Positions 42,780-51,560 of a stretch of 64,000 bases of DNA are shown here, piece by piece. The stretch covers positions 62,001 to 126,000 of the forward strand of contig NZ_LUKF01000019.1 in assembly GCF_001592755.1 (NCBI RefSeq), written 5' to 3'. Source of the stretch: Bdellovibrio bacteriovorus. GTDB lineage: Bacteria; Bdellovibrionota; Bdellovibrionia; Bdellovibrionales; Bdellovibrionaceae. The notes beneath the pieces are model-generated. The model was not told where the DNA came from, made no database searches, and worked only from the letters and a program-made list of their open reading frames with translations. The stretch's first letter is position 1. Each line of letters begins with the position of its first letter. The position numbers and the translations under genes were made by a program.

Positions 42780-44504
42780 CTATTCGAAAATTTTTTCGCG
42801 TATGGCCCAAAAGTGTTTCACCTTTCTTGCCACAACAAACAAAGGCTTACGAAACTGAGGAACAAACTTCAGCGCTTCGTCGATACTACGAACGAAGATT
42901 TTCTTTTCAGGCAACCGGTTGTGCATACGAATGAAATTGAAATAAAAGGCATGACAGTTTTCCTGACTGTCTAAATAAAAATACTCAGTTAAAAACTGCG
43001 CACTATGATCGTAATAGCGAACTTCGAGTCGCTCTTGACCTTTTTTATCGTGACCTTTCGTGAAGGTCATAGTTTCAACGTGCAAGACGTGAGCGTCTTT
43101 AAGCGACATTGCCTCTTTTAGCTTTTTATCATTGTCTACTAGGATATTTTCGCACGACTTGCAGCTTCGTGCGGCAATGTCGTTCTCGGTTCCGCATTTC
43201 TCGCAACGCTTGAAACGAAAAAGAAAACCGCAAGCTTCGATCTCTTGGGTGACAGGATCTTCAAAGGCGGCTTTGCACTTTCGCCCGAAATGCTCTTTGA
43301 TTGTTCCGTCGTGATCACGTAGCCCCCAAAAGTGATTGATAGCTCCGCACTGAGGACAAGGGACTTCCACAATTTCTGATTCTTTTGAAGGTTTATCTTC
43401 GTCAATTTCCGGAGAAAATAGATCGTGCCCTTGGCCCGTATAATCCAAAATCAAACAATCTGTTTTTCCCTCGGAAAGACGCAAACCACGGCCGATAATT
43501 TGCTGATAAAGACTGATGGATTCCGTGGGACGTAAGATCGCAATCACGTCGACATGAGGCGCATCAAACCCCGTTGTCAGTACCGACACATTCACTAGAT
43601 ACTTTAATTTGCGATTCTTAAAGGCATCGATAATTTCGTCCCGGTCTGGTCCCGGTGTATCCCCGACGACCAGAGCGGCCACATACGGCGGAAGATTCTT
43701 CATAATCTCGATGGCGTGAGTAACAGAACTTGTAAAAATCATCACACCCTGACGTTCTTTCGCCATGTCGATAATATTTTTAATAATAAGCGGCGTGATG
43801 CGAGATTGATCTTTTAAAACGGCTTCCACTTGGGCCGCAACATAGCTAGTGCCATGAAGCTTCAAACTTGAAAAATCATAACAGGCAACCGGTGAGTCAA
43901 TCTTCACTGGCATCGTCAGGTACTTATTTTTAATCATGTAACGAATGGTCAGTTCATAAATGCACTTTTTAAAAAAACGCTCTTCATCCGTCTGTAAAGT
44001 CTTGGTGTGTTCGTTGTATTGATAAATCCAACCTAAACCCAATCTATATGGTGTCGCGGTCAAACCTAATATACAGATTTCGGGATTTGCCTTTTGCAGC
44101 TTAGAAATCACCTGGAAGTATTGGGTGTCATCCTGAACCGAAACGCGGTGGCACTCATCGATAACTAATAGGGAAAAACTATCAAAAAAATCTTCCGACG
44201 CCCGCGCAATCGATTGAATGCTGCCGAAGATCACTTTTTGATCCATGTCCTTGCGCTGCAAGCCCGCAGAATAAATTCCTGCATCCAATCCAAAAGAAAT
44301 ATATTTAGCGTGATTCTGCTCTACCAATTCTTTAACGTGCGCCAAAACCAAGACACGGCCCTTCGCCAATCGAGCCAGTTCGGCGATAACTAGACTTTTC
44401 CCCGCACCTGTTGGCAAGACGACCACTGCGGGTGTCTTTTCCTTCCTAAAATGTTTCAGCGTGGCCTGAACGGCCTCTTGCTGATAGGGGCGCAGTTTGT
44501 ACAT
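42780..44504 (-). CDS. radD: superfamily 2 helicase, RadD/YejH-like
   Basis: 574-residue SF2 ATPase. Motif I is PTGAGKS (31-37) and motif II is DECH (116-119). Motif III is LTATPYR. Motifs V and VI are seen in TGFDAPHVD and QIIGRGLRLSEGK. The C-terminal third (about 370-460) holds cysteine clusters CPQCG, CKAAF, CGFLFRFKRCEKCG and CKSC, which should bind zinc as in E. coli RadD (YejH), a factor in repair after replication-associated double-strand breaks and crosslinks. Length and order match RadD. An origin as a restriction-enzyme helicase subunit was considered, but no methylase or endonuclease is nearby. No strong ribosome-binding site. Confidence 0.88.
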   Translation of the reverse strand: MYKLRPYQQEAVQATLKHFRKEKTPAVVVLPTGAGKSLVIAELARLAKGRVLVLAHVKELVEQNHAKYISFGLDAGIYSAGLQRKDMDQKVIFGSIQSIARASEDFFDSFSLLVIDECHRVSVQDDTQYFQVISKLQKANPEICILGLTATPYRLGLGWIYQYNEHTKTLQTDEERFFKKCIYELTIRYMIKNKYLTMPVKIDSPVACYDFSSLKLHGTSYVAAQVEAVLKDQSRITPLIIKNIIDMAKERQGVMIFTSSVTHAIEIMKNLPPYVAALVVGDTPGPDRDEIIDAFKNRKLKYLVNVSVLTTGFDAPHVDVIAILRPTESISLYQQIIGRGLRLSEGKTDCLILDYTGQGHDLFSPEIDEDKPSKESEIVEVPCPQCGAINHFWGLRDHDGTIKEHFGRKCKAAFEDPVTQEIEACGFLFRFKRCEKCGTENDIAARSCKSCENILVDNDKKLKEAMSLKDAHVLHVETMTFTKGHDKKGQERLEVRYYDHSAQFLTEYFYLDSQENCHAFYFNFIRMHNRLPEKKIFVRSIDEALKFVPQFRKPLFVVARKVKHFWAIREKIFE

Positions 44505-44580
44505 GAGTCAGCTATACCAAGGCCGTGGGACAAAGGCAATTTTTAGACAGCCTTAAGATTCAAAGTTACTCTTTTGAAGA

Positions 44581-45513
44581 GTGACCAAGTTCCTGTCCCT
44601 TTTCTTTTTAATCCAATTCAGTCTCAGTTTTGCTCATGCGGAAACGAATTGTTATCTTATCAACGAATGCAGTCGCTTTCGTCGTGATCCTTCAAGTCCG
44701 TCTCCGGGAACTCAAATTAAAATCAATCCTTCGGCCGTACCGACGGAAAAAGGATACGGCATCGAAGCTATTTATTTTTCTCAGGAAGCAGATCTTTCTT
44801 TGGTGCGAGGCACGGGTCGCATGGGCGCGGCACTTTCTCCTTCCAATAGTGAAGACACATTTTTTGGTGCACCCGGAATAGAAACAACGGACGAACTTTT
44901 TCAGCGCAAAGATGAAAAACTAAAATATCCGAATCAGAAAATCACGTTAGCGGCCGCCTTCAATTTGTTAGAGCGAAAAGGCAGCGGTCTCAAAAAGTAC
45001 AATCTGAAATTGGGACTCATGGCGAAGTATAACAAGAATAGCTATAACGTCACACCTGGAGGAGGCTTAAGCGGAGCTTTAGGTCCTCTTTCATTTGGCT
45101 ATTCGGTCTACGAGGATCAAACACAATGGGACGCGCGCAGTCTGGGCGGGCCTGCGGAAGAACTTACGAAGTACAAAGTTCAAACTTACAACGTCGGTTT
45201 ATATTTAAACTCTGTGATTCTTAATTACTCCAACATGTTGCTTAAAACCGAAGATGAAAGTTTTGAAGCAAAAATTAATTTGTATACGGCTAGCCTGACA
45301 CTGGGAAAATTTATCTTTACCGCAGCTAAACGCGACGAAGATTCTCCGACACCGGCTTATAATTACGAGACGAAAACGTTGGAATACCAAAAAGTGAAAG
45401 AAGAGTATTTCGGCGGAATTCAGTATACATTGACCCGAAATCTGATGATTGGTGGTCTGTATAACTATTATCTTTTGCGTGAAGGCTCTATCACGGCGAC
45501 TTTATTTTTTTAA
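44581..45513 (+). CDS. putative outer-membrane beta-barrel protein
   Basis: 310-residue exported protein. It begins with a GTG start and a signal peptide (MTKFLSLFFLIQFSLSFAHA). The mature part is Tyr-, Ser- and Gly-rich and alternates polar and hydrophobic residues. It ends with Phe (SITATLFF), as expected for a barrel assembled by BamA. An N-terminal Cys-Cys pair (TNCYLINECSRF) may form a disulfide. No family recognised. It is divergent from radD, 76 bases apart, and convergent with the transglycosylase; the hairpin at 45520-45547 separates them. Confidence 0.65.
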   Translation: MTKFLSLFFLIQFSLSFAHAETNCYLINECSRFRRDPSSPSPGTQIKINPSAVPTEKGYGIEAIYFSQEADLSLVRGTGRMGAALSPSNSEDTFFGAPGIETTDELFQRKDEKLKYPNQKITLAAAFNLLERKGSGLKKYNLKLGLMAKYNKNSYNVTPGGGLSGALGPLSFGYSVYEDQTQWDARSLGGPAEELTKYKVQTYNVGLYLNSVILNYSNMLLKTEDESFEAKINLYTASLTLGKFIFTAAKRDEDSPTPAYNYETKTLEYQKVKEEYFGGIQYTLTRNLMIGGLYNYYLLREGSITATLFF

Positions 45514-45519
45514 GAATTC

Positions 45520-45547
45520 CAGGGCCACTGGGATGTTCATGGCCCTG
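45520..45547. terminator. hairpin between convergent genes
   Basis: Perfect arms CAGGGCCA (45520-45527) and TGGCCCTG (45540-45547), loop of 12. It lies in a 49-base convergent gap. On the minus strand it is followed by TTATTTAAAAAAATAAAG-like AT-rich sequence; on the plus strand there is no T-run. A likely bidirectional terminator. Confidence 0.5.
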
Positions 45548-45562
45548 AAATCCGGTTGAACT

Positions 45563-46294
45563 TTATTTACAAATAGATAGTTTTTTACTTGAGCTTAAAA
45601 TAGTTTGGTACGAGGTTTTGTCTCCCGCGCGCAGAACCGCCCAGTAACGAGCGCCGCCACGCCAGCTGCCACTCACTTTGCCAGCTATACGTCCATCACG
45701 TCCTACCCAGCGATTCAAGATACGAATACCGCAGCTTAGATTTTGCAATGGATCGTGCAAATCTTTTGAAGTTTTAAAGCCGCAACCGTAAGCATTGCCG
45801 CTCTCAATCGAGATTTGCAGCAGACCGCGGCTCACGACACGACGGCCTTGGCTGTCGTTAAATGCCTCCGTGTAAGATGTATTCGTGTTGTAGCTGCTTT
45901 CGAAGCGAACCATGTTAGACATGAGGTGAGTCCAATACTGCTTACGTTGAGCATAACTGAGGTTCTTATAGTTCGGGCAGAAAGTGCTTGCGTCTGCGGG
46001 GATAACATCCAGCATATCCTGACCAAGTCTATCGAGTTCATTGTTAACGTGAGCTGTCCAAGTTTTGCCTGCAGAATTTTTTGCCTCCCAAGAAGGTGTG
46101 ACATCGCTTCCTGATGTTGGTGGCGTCGTAGGTTCTGTGGGTGTCGTTGGAGTTGTCGGTGTGGTTGGTGTTGTTGGTCGCGTGCTTCCTCCTCCTGATG
46201 ATGGAAGACGCTGCCCCATTGCCAAGGCGAATGAGGATTGAAGGATGATAAGACCTGCCAATAAAGTGATTTTGTTGTAGATAGCGTTTTTCAT
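45563..46294 (-). CDS. exported lytic transglycosylase-like protein with Thr-Pro linker
   Basis: 243-residue exported protein. The signal peptide (about 1-25) is followed by a Ser/Gly stretch and a Thr-Pro repeat linker (residues 39-60, TTP repeated). The C-terminal domain has the SLT-like catalytic Glu132 in MVRFESSYN, then SRGLLQISIESG and a cysteine-rich second half (CGFKTSKDLHDPLQNLSCG). Soluble lytic transglycosylases cleave peptidoglycan to 1,6-anhydro products. A four-residue shift in the LLQIS motif fits divergent members. A Thr-Pro spacer would hold the domain away from a membrane or wall. A bulged hairpin lies directly before the ATG. Confidence 0.72.
   Translation of the reverse strand: MKNAIYNKITLLAGLIILQSSFALAMGQRLPSSGGGSTRPTTPTTPTTPTTPTEPTTPPTSGSDVTPSWEAKNSAGKTWTAHVNNELDRLGQDMLDVIPADASTFCPNYKNLSYAQRKQYWTHLMSNMVRFESSYNTNTSYTEAFNDSQGRRVVSRGLLQISIESGNAYGCGFKTSKDLHDPLQNLSCGIRILNRWVGRDGRIAGKVSGSWRGGARYWAVLRAGDKTSYQTILSSSKKLSICK
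46115..46177 (-). repeat. in-frame tandem repeat coding Thr-Thr-Pro
   Basis: Nine-base units of the ACAACACCA type, coding TTP, repeated about five times in the linker of the transglycosylase gene. The units differ at third positions, so it is partly diverged. It may vary in copy number between strains. Confidence 0.75.
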
Positions 46295-46447
46295 ACGTAA
46301 CCCATCGGCGGGCCTTACGCAGAGCTTTACTGTTTTTAAAACTGTCTAAATTGTGATGAGGCTATTATGAACCCGCTCTATATCTTCGAGGGAAATTCGC
46401 CCCTTTTTGCCGGAGTTGAAGAAATTATCGACAGGACCAAATAGCCC

Positions 46448-46476
46448 TTGAATTACAAATAAACTGAATGTAACTA
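46448..46476 (+). promoter_or_regulatory. promoter of the Bcr/CflA efflux gene
   Basis: TTGAAT (46448-46453), 17 bases, TAACTA (46471-46476). It lies 48 bases before the TTG start of the efflux gene. Confidence 0.6.
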
Positions 46477-46490
46477 TCATCGTTACATTC
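46466..46490 (+). promoter_or_regulatory. perfect operator-like palindrome overlapping the efflux promoter
   Basis: Arms GAATGTAAC (46466-46474) and GTTACATTC (46482-46490), each 9 bp, around a 7-base centre. It covers the -10 and the expected start point, as repressor operators of the TetR or MarR type do. Confidence 0.7.
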
Positions 46491-46523
46491 TCTTATCCGC
46501 TCTAGACCTAAGGAATTGCTCCC

Positions 46524-47759
46524 TTGAAAAATGAAAAGCACAGCTCTCTCTCATTGATTTTGATTCTTGGTGCCCTTACCGCATTAAGCCCGTTCTCGAT
46601 CGACATGTATCTTCCTGCATTCCCTAAAATGGCAGAATTCTTTTCTACCAACGTATCCGCAATGTCGTTGTCTTTGTCGAGCTACTTTATCGGCCTAGCA
46701 GTAGGGCAGCTTCTTTATGGTCCGTTACTAGATCGCTTCGGCAGAAAAAAGCCATTGTACTTCGGACTTTTGATTTACATCTTCGCGACGGTGGGATGTT
46801 TTATGTCGAAATCAATGGAATCCTTCGTCCTATTCCGTTTCATTCAAGCCTTCGGAGGCTGTGCCGCAAACGTGGCGGCGATGGCGATGGTGCGCGATTT
46901 CTTTTCTCCTAAAGAAAGTTCTAAGATTTTCTCGTTGTTAGTTTTGATTTTGGGCGTATCGCCGCTACTTGCACCGACAACGGGTGGTTTTTTGTCAGTG
47001 GTGTTTGGCTGGCAATCTATCTTTATTGCTTTGACGATTTTAAGTATCGCCCTTTTCCTGGTGACAGTATTTTTACTTCCGGAGGGACGTGGTGCCGACA
47101 CTTCCCATTCTTTGCGTCCCGGAAAAATTCTTTTGAATTATATTTCCATTATCAAGGATCCGCAGTTTTCGACATATGCTCTTGCCGGATCTGTCGCTTT
47201 CGCAGGGCTCTTTGTTTATCTAGCAGCTTCACCGACCATCTTTATGGAAGTGTTCAAAGTGAGCGAGCAAGCTTACGGATGGATCTTTGGCTTTTTAGCT
47301 GTCGGATTTATCGGCGCCAGCCAGTTCAATATTCCTCTTTCCCGCGTTTATTCTAATGAAAAAATTCTTTTCGCCGCGTTTTCATTTCTCGCGTTCATGG
47401 GCTTTCTTTTCCCGATCGGCGCCGGCAGTGGCTGGTTGGGACTTGCCTCTACGATGGTGATGCTATTTCTTTATCTATCTTCCGTGGGACTTGCTAATCC
47501 CAATGCTGCGGCCCTTGCACTTGCGCCATTTAGTAAAAATGCCGGCAGTGCGGCTGCTTTGCTGGGCTTTTTGCAAATGACGGTGGGATCTTTGGCTTCC
47601 GTTTTTGTGGGTGTTTTTAAAGCCCAAGAGCTTTTCCCGATTTCGGTGATATTTGCAGGAACGGCATTTTTATCTCTTTTCATTTTCATTCTAGGCAGCC
47701 GACGCATCACTAGCAAAGTCGAGGTCAGTGCCGACGATGCTGGATTTGTGACACACTAA
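46524..47759 (+). CDS. Bcr/CflA-family multidrug efflux MFS transporter
   Basis: 411-residue, 12-helix major facilitator of the Bcr/CflA drug:proton antiporter group. Family marks are the first helix with LSPFSIDMYLPAFP, motif A after helix 2 (GPLLDRFGRKKPL), and FRFIQAFGGCAANVAAMAMVRD in helix 4. Antiporter motif C is in SPLLAPTTGGFL (helix 5). The start is TTG at 46524 with AAGGA about 14 bases upstream, a weak arrangement, so expression may be limited. It has its own promoter overlapped by a palindromic operator, pointing to regulation by a ligand-responsive repressor encoded elsewhere. Substrates are unknown; relatives export bicyclomycin, chloramphenicol or sulfonamides. Confidence 0.88.
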   Translation: MKNEKHSSLSLILILGALTALSPFSIDMYLPAFPKMAEFFSTNVSAMSLSLSSYFIGLAVGQLLYGPLLDRFGRKKPLYFGLLIYIFATVGCFMSKSMESFVLFRFIQAFGGCAANVAAMAMVRDFFSPKESSKIFSLLVLILGVSPLLAPTTGGFLSVVFGWQSIFIALTILSIALFLVTVFLLPEGRGADTSHSLRPGKILLNYISIIKDPQFSTYALAGSVAFAGLFVYLAASPTIFMEVFKVSEQAYGWIFGFLAVGFIGASQFNIPLSRVYSNEKILFAAFSFLAFMGFLFPIGAGSGWLGLASTMVMLFLYLSSVGLANPNAAALALAPFSKNAGSAAALLGFLQMTVGSLASVFVGVFKAQELFPISVIFAGTAFLSLFIFILGSRRITSKVEVSADDAGFVTH

Positions 47760-47801
47760 AAGCATTCGCCTTTCTAATTTTTTTGCGTTAACTTGGGGAC
47801 T

Positions 47802-48413
47802 ATGTACTTTGAGTCCAGAATCCCCATCATCTTACAGCTTGGTTTTCGTGAAGAGGCGTTGCCTCAGTTAAAGGCTTATATCGATCTTTTGTGGTCTTCA
47901 AACGAAGAGCTCAATTTGATCAGCCGTAAGATGACCTTTGAAGAGTTGATCGACAATCACATCATCGATTGTCTGCTTCCACTGAAGTACTTTCCGACAA
48001 ATCTAAAAGCAGCGGCTGATTTTGGATCTGGCGGCGGACTGCCTGCCGTTATTTATGCTATCCAGTTTCCGCAGATGCGCTATCATCTTTACGAAAAAAG
48101 TCCGAAGAAGCAGGAATTTCTTACGAAGTGCAAAAGCATCGCCTCGAACTTAGAAATCCACGGAGAAATCCCCAAAGACTTAGAGGCCATTGAAGTTGTA
48201 ACGGCTCGTGGCTTTAAACCTATCGACGTTATTCTTGATGTCAGTCGCACTTACTTCAATAAACAGGGCAAATACTTTTTGCTTAAAGCCCGTAGAGAAA
48301 AGATTGATGAAGAAATGGCTTTGGCACTTAAGAAATTTAAAAATGCCAAAGCCACGATCACACCGTTGGTTTCTCCCGTGCTGGAAGTCGAAAGACACTT
48401 AGTTCAGCTCTAG
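47802..48413 (+). CDS. rsmG: 16S rRNA methyltransferase RsmG (GidB)
   Basis: Methylates N7 of G527 of 16S rRNA in the streptomycin-sensitive loop. The 203 residues show the family opening NEELNLISRKMTFEELIDNHIIDCLLPL (split about 34-61), the SAM motif DFGSGGGLPAVIYA (about 74-87), YEKSPKKQEFL, and VTARGFKPIDVIL. It is slightly divergent from the typical LDVGTGAGFPGI but recognisable. ATG 47802 follows GGGGAC; an upstream TTG at 47793 is possible. It is not beside the usual mnmG-parA genes. The 3' end overlaps the convergent peptidase gene by 15 bases. Confidence 0.85.
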   Translation: MYFESRIPIILQLGFREEALPQLKAYIDLLWSSNEELNLISRKMTFEELIDNHIIDCLLPLKYFPTNLKAAADFGSGGGLPAVIYAIQFPQMRYHLYEKSPKKQEFLTKCKSIASNLEIHGEIPKDLEAIEVVTARGFKPIDVILDVSRTYFNKQGKYFLLKARREKIDEEMALALKKFKNAKATITPLVSPVLEVERHLVQL

Positions 48414-49664
48414 CTTAGACCTTAAATTTTCTATTTCTTCCACTTCTTTAGAGGCGGAAGAAAGGATCTCGCAGCCTTGATCTGTCACCACCACGTCATC
48501 CTCAATGCGCACACCGATTCCGTAATAAGCGGAACTCTTATCGCGGAAATAAAGTCCAGGTTCAACCGTAAAGCTCATTCCCTCAGAAAGTTTGATGGCG
48601 TTTCCGGACTCATCAACGTAAGCCGAAGGGTCATGCACATCCATGCCAATCCAGTGTGAAGTACTGTGAGGCATAAGCTCACTGATTTCACCGGTGATGC
48701 CGGCTTCTTTTAATCCCTCTAGCAAAAACTGCTGGGCCGTCTCATGAAGCGAAGCTAAGGTTCCTCCAGGACGGATCTTTTTTAAAACCTCTTTTTGAGC
48801 CTTAAGCACGATCTCATAAATAGTCTTTTGCTCTTTGCTAAAAGATTTTCCTACTGGCAGAACGCGCGTGATATCCGCGCAGTAACCCTGCCATTCTCCG
48901 GCGGCATCAATAAGAACTGTTTCACCGGATCGCAGATTTCGCTCGGTGGCGCGAGCGTGCAAAGTGGTTCCACGCTCGCCACTGCCGACAATAGTCTCGT
49001 AGGCTGTCCAGTGCATTCCTTGTTTCATAAATTCAGATTCTAGGAAGTTTGCAACATCTCTTTCGGAAGCCCCCAGAAGATTCTTCTGAAAAAGTTCCTG
49101 ATAGACCGCAGAACTTTTTTGCGCGGCCATTCTCATGAAGTCGATTTCATCAGCTTCTTTTTTTTGACGAAGTCTTCCGACCAGTGTTCTTGAATCGCAT
49201 AACGCCAAAGGAATGCTTGTAAAACGGGATCGACGTCGATTCTGAAAAGAGACCTGCTCTAAAAGCGTGCGATCTAGCCACTCACTTCTTCCCACTGGAA
49301 ATGCCAAGCGGTCAAAATCGCGAAGATGATCCTGTAGAATGTCCTGAAGCTTACTAACAGCGGCGAACTCGATATTAAAGAGTTTTTCCTGATCCTCTGA
49401 CATCAATGAATTCACGTCTTCCCAAAGTGCAGAGGCCGCACCAATATGGTCAGAAAGGAAATAAGATTTTTCTCCGGCGACGACTAGATAAGCTTCTGCA
49501 ACCTCGACTCCGCAAAGGTATAGAAAGTCGGAAGCGACTTTGAAACGATACGCGACAGAGTGCGATCTCATGCGAAGCTCTCCGGAAGGAATCACGAAGA
49601 GTGTACGGGAAAACTGACTTCCTAGACTTTGGCGACGATTTGTATATTTCAATGACTGTTCCAT
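48399..49664 (-). CDS. Xaa-Pro aminopeptidase-like M24 metallopeptidase
   Basis: 421-residue aminopeptidase P-type enzyme. The N-terminal AMP_N domain (about 1-170) starts at YTNRRQSL. The pita-bread catalytic domain carries the five dimetal ligands: Asp in DAAGEWQGYCADITR (about 245-259), His in MPHSTSHWIGMDVHD, Glu in FTVEPGLYF and Glu in GVRIEDDVVV. It cuts N-terminal residues before proline. Both domains are complete. It is divergent from the XRE regulator gene (90 bases apart) and convergent with rsmG. PepP is the likely closest relative, but the peptide preference is not visible. Confidence 0.88.
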   Translation of the reverse strand: MEQSLKYTNRRQSLGSQFSRTLFVIPSGELRMRSHSVAYRFKVASDFLYLCGVEVAEAYLVVAGEKSYFLSDHIGAASALWEDVNSLMSEDQEKLFNIEFAAVSKLQDILQDHLRDFDRLAFPVGRSEWLDRTLLEQVSFQNRRRSRFTSIPLALCDSRTLVGRLRQKKEADEIDFMRMAAQKSSAVYQELFQKNLLGASERDVANFLESEFMKQGMHWTAYETIVGSGERGTTLHARATERNLRSGETVLIDAAGEWQGYCADITRVLPVGKSFSKEQKTIYEIVLKAQKEVLKKIRPGGTLASLHETAQQFLLEGLKEAGITGEISELMPHSTSHWIGMDVHDPSAYVDESGNAIKLSEGMSFTVEPGLYFRDKSSAYYGIGVRIEDDVVVTDQGCEILSSASKEVEEIENLRSKLELN

Positions 49665-49754
49665 GTTTAAAGTATCGACTTAAGACACTTTTACCTAAAT
49701 AATCTTATTAAAGGTTCCCTATTTGGGTACTATTTGTGAGACCAAGGAAGACAT

Positions 49755-50474
49755 ATGGAGCACTCTCGATACCTCGACACTATTAAAAAAATCCTTAAAA
49801 CTCGCGAGGTCACTTACAACGAGCTTGCGGCGCATTTGAAAATGACCGAATCAGGCGTAAAAAAAATGTTGAACGCAAAAGATATTTCCTTTCGTCGTAT
49901 TCTGCAGATCTGTGAGGCTTTGGGCATTTTGCCAGGACAGCTATTTTCTTTGTCCGAAAAAAACTTTATTTCGGAAGTCACCCTCTCTAAGCCACAAGAG
50001 GATGCTCTTTTAAAACAAAGATCCTTGCTTGCGGTTTATTGGCGCTTAGCCATTGAAGGCTGCGACCTCAATGAAATAGCAGAACTGCAAAAGATCTCTA
50101 AAGCGGAACTGAAAAAGATTTTAGATAAACTCGTCAGCTTAGAACTTCTTTCTGTCAGACGCGGCATTTATACTCCTCGCCATGTGGGTAAATTCAAATG
50201 GAATGAGGAATCAAACTTAGTGAAAATTTTAAATCAGGAATGGTCAGAACTGACCTTACAAAGAGCTTTAAATAAAAAGAAAGGAGCTTCACATCGTCTT
50301 GTGAGCATGAAGCTTTCTGAAGACTCTTACACTCGCTTACAGCAAGGCCTGGCGAAAGTCCTTGATGAAGCGGTACAAAATTCCGAAAATGAAGAGCTGA
50401 CCCTTTCAAAAAAACAAATGCACAACTTCACCGCGCTGATCGCTACGGTGCCGCAAGGAGTTTTAGACGCTTAG
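49755..50474 (+). CDS. XRE-type helix-turn-helix regulator with winged-helix-like second domain
   Basis: 239-residue DNA-binding protein. Residues 5-65 form an XRE/Cro helix-turn-helix (EVTYNELAAHLKMTESGVKKML; recognition helix TESGVKKML). Residues 90-150 form what looks like a second HTH or winged helix (GCDLNEIAELQKISKAELKKILDKLVSLELLSVRRG). The remaining part has a basic stretch and an amphipathic helix that may dimerise. The Xre start with CEALGILPGQLF is typical. It is monocistronic and overlaps the quinone oxidoreductase 3' end by four bases. Target genes unknown. Confidence 0.75.
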   Translation: MEHSRYLDTIKKILKTREVTYNELAAHLKMTESGVKKMLNAKDISFRRILQICEALGILPGQLFSLSEKNFISEVTLSKPQEDALLKQRSLLAVYWRLAIEGCDLNEIAELQKISKAELKKILDKLVSLELLSVRRGIYTPRHVGKFKWNEESNLVKILNQEWSELTLQRALNKKKGASHRLVSMKLSEDSYTRLQQGLAKVLDEAVQNSENEELTLSKKQMHNFTALIATVPQGVLDA

Positions 50475-51454
50475 TTTTTAACGATCAGAACAATCTTACC
50501 GGTGTGGGCGCTGGATTCCATCAACTCATGGGCTTCCCGAGCCTCATTTAACGGAAAGGTTTTAAAGATCACGGGTTTTAATTTTCCCGCGTTCAATAAA
50601 GGCCACACATTTTTTTCTAAAGCTTGGGCTATGCGTGTCTTTTCTTCTACCGAACGGGACCGCAAAGTTGAACCTGTGATTGTCAGGCGCTTCATCATAA
50701 TTTTTCTAAGATCAATTTCCGCTTTAGTTCCATGCAAAGTTGCGATTTGCACTAAACGTCCTAAATGACCCAGGGCCTCTACGTTACGAATAAAGTAATC
50801 GCCGCCAACCATGTCTAAGATAACGTCGACACCCTTTTCTTGAGTCTGTTGTTTGATAACCTTCACAAAATCTTCATTCTTATAAAGAATGACATGCTTT
50901 GCGCCGATGTCGTGCAAAGCCTTCACGGATTCTTTTTTTCCGGCAGTCGTAAAAACTTCGGCACCAAATTCACGCGCCATCTGAATGGCAGTGGTGCCAA
51001 TGCCACCCGACCCTCCGTGAATTAAAATGCGCTCACCTTTTTTGAGATGACCGCTTTCAAAAACGTTCGTCCATACGGTGAAAAATGTTTCGGGTATCGC
51101 CGCCGCTTGAATCATGTCTAAGGAATTTGGAATGGGAAGACATTGTCCCTCGGGAGCCGCAACATACTCTGCATAACCACCACCCGAAATTAAAGCGCAG
51201 ACTCTGTCGCCGATCTTCCAGCGCGAAACTTTTTCTCCGCAGGCGACAACAGTTCCAGCGACTTCCAAACCTAAAATATCGGAAGCCCCCGGAGGCGGAG
51301 GATAGCTTCCCTGGCGTTGAGCGCAGTCAGGACGATTCACGCCTGCCGCTGCTACTTCAATTAAAACTTCATGAGCGTGAACTTGAGGCTGAGGTCTTTC
51401 AGTGATCTTAAGCACTTCAGGTCCACCAGGAGCAGTCATATCGATTACACGCAT
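50471..51454 (-). CDS. zinc-free NAD(P)H quinone oxidoreductase, PIG3 family
   Basis: 327-residue medium-chain dehydrogenase/reductase lacking the zinc ligands. The family run NRPDCAQRQGSYPPPPGASD (about 41-60) is diagnostic of the TP53I3/PIG3 group; then LGLEVAGTVVACG, and the nucleotide site LIHGGSGGIGTTAIQMA (about 145-161). It reduces quinones with NADPH. The start at 51454 has GGGGAGG with a five-base spacer; a GTG at 51460 would overlap the ribosome-binding site. It is divergent from the small secreted protein gene at 51561. Confidence 0.88.
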   Translation of the reverse strand: MRVIDMTAPGGPEVLKITERPQPQVHAHEVLIEVAAAGVNRPDCAQRQGSYPPPPGASDILGLEVAGTVVACGEKVSRWKIGDRVCALISGGGYAEYVAAPEGQCLPIPNSLDMIQAAAIPETFFTVWTNVFESGHLKKGERILIHGGSGGIGTTAIQMAREFGAEVFTTAGKKESVKALHDIGAKHVILYKNEDFVKVIKQQTQEKGVDVILDMVGGDYFIRNVEALGHLGRLVQIATLHGTKAEIDLRKIMMKRLTITGSTLRSRSVEEKTRIAQALEKNVWPLLNAGKLKPVIFKTFPLNEAREAHELMESSAHTGKIVLIVKN

Positions 51455-51560
51455 ATTCACCTCCCCAGAAACTCGGGATGAGCAGAAACTTACGTCAATT
51501 CTAGGCCAATGGCTAGAGATACCTCGTTAAGTCCTTCGTTGGACGGGCGATAAGTAAAAT

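Noticed and set aside
42780-44504. SF2 helicase as a defence-system subunit
   Set aside because: The zinc-cluster C-terminus fits RadD and there are no defence partners next to it.
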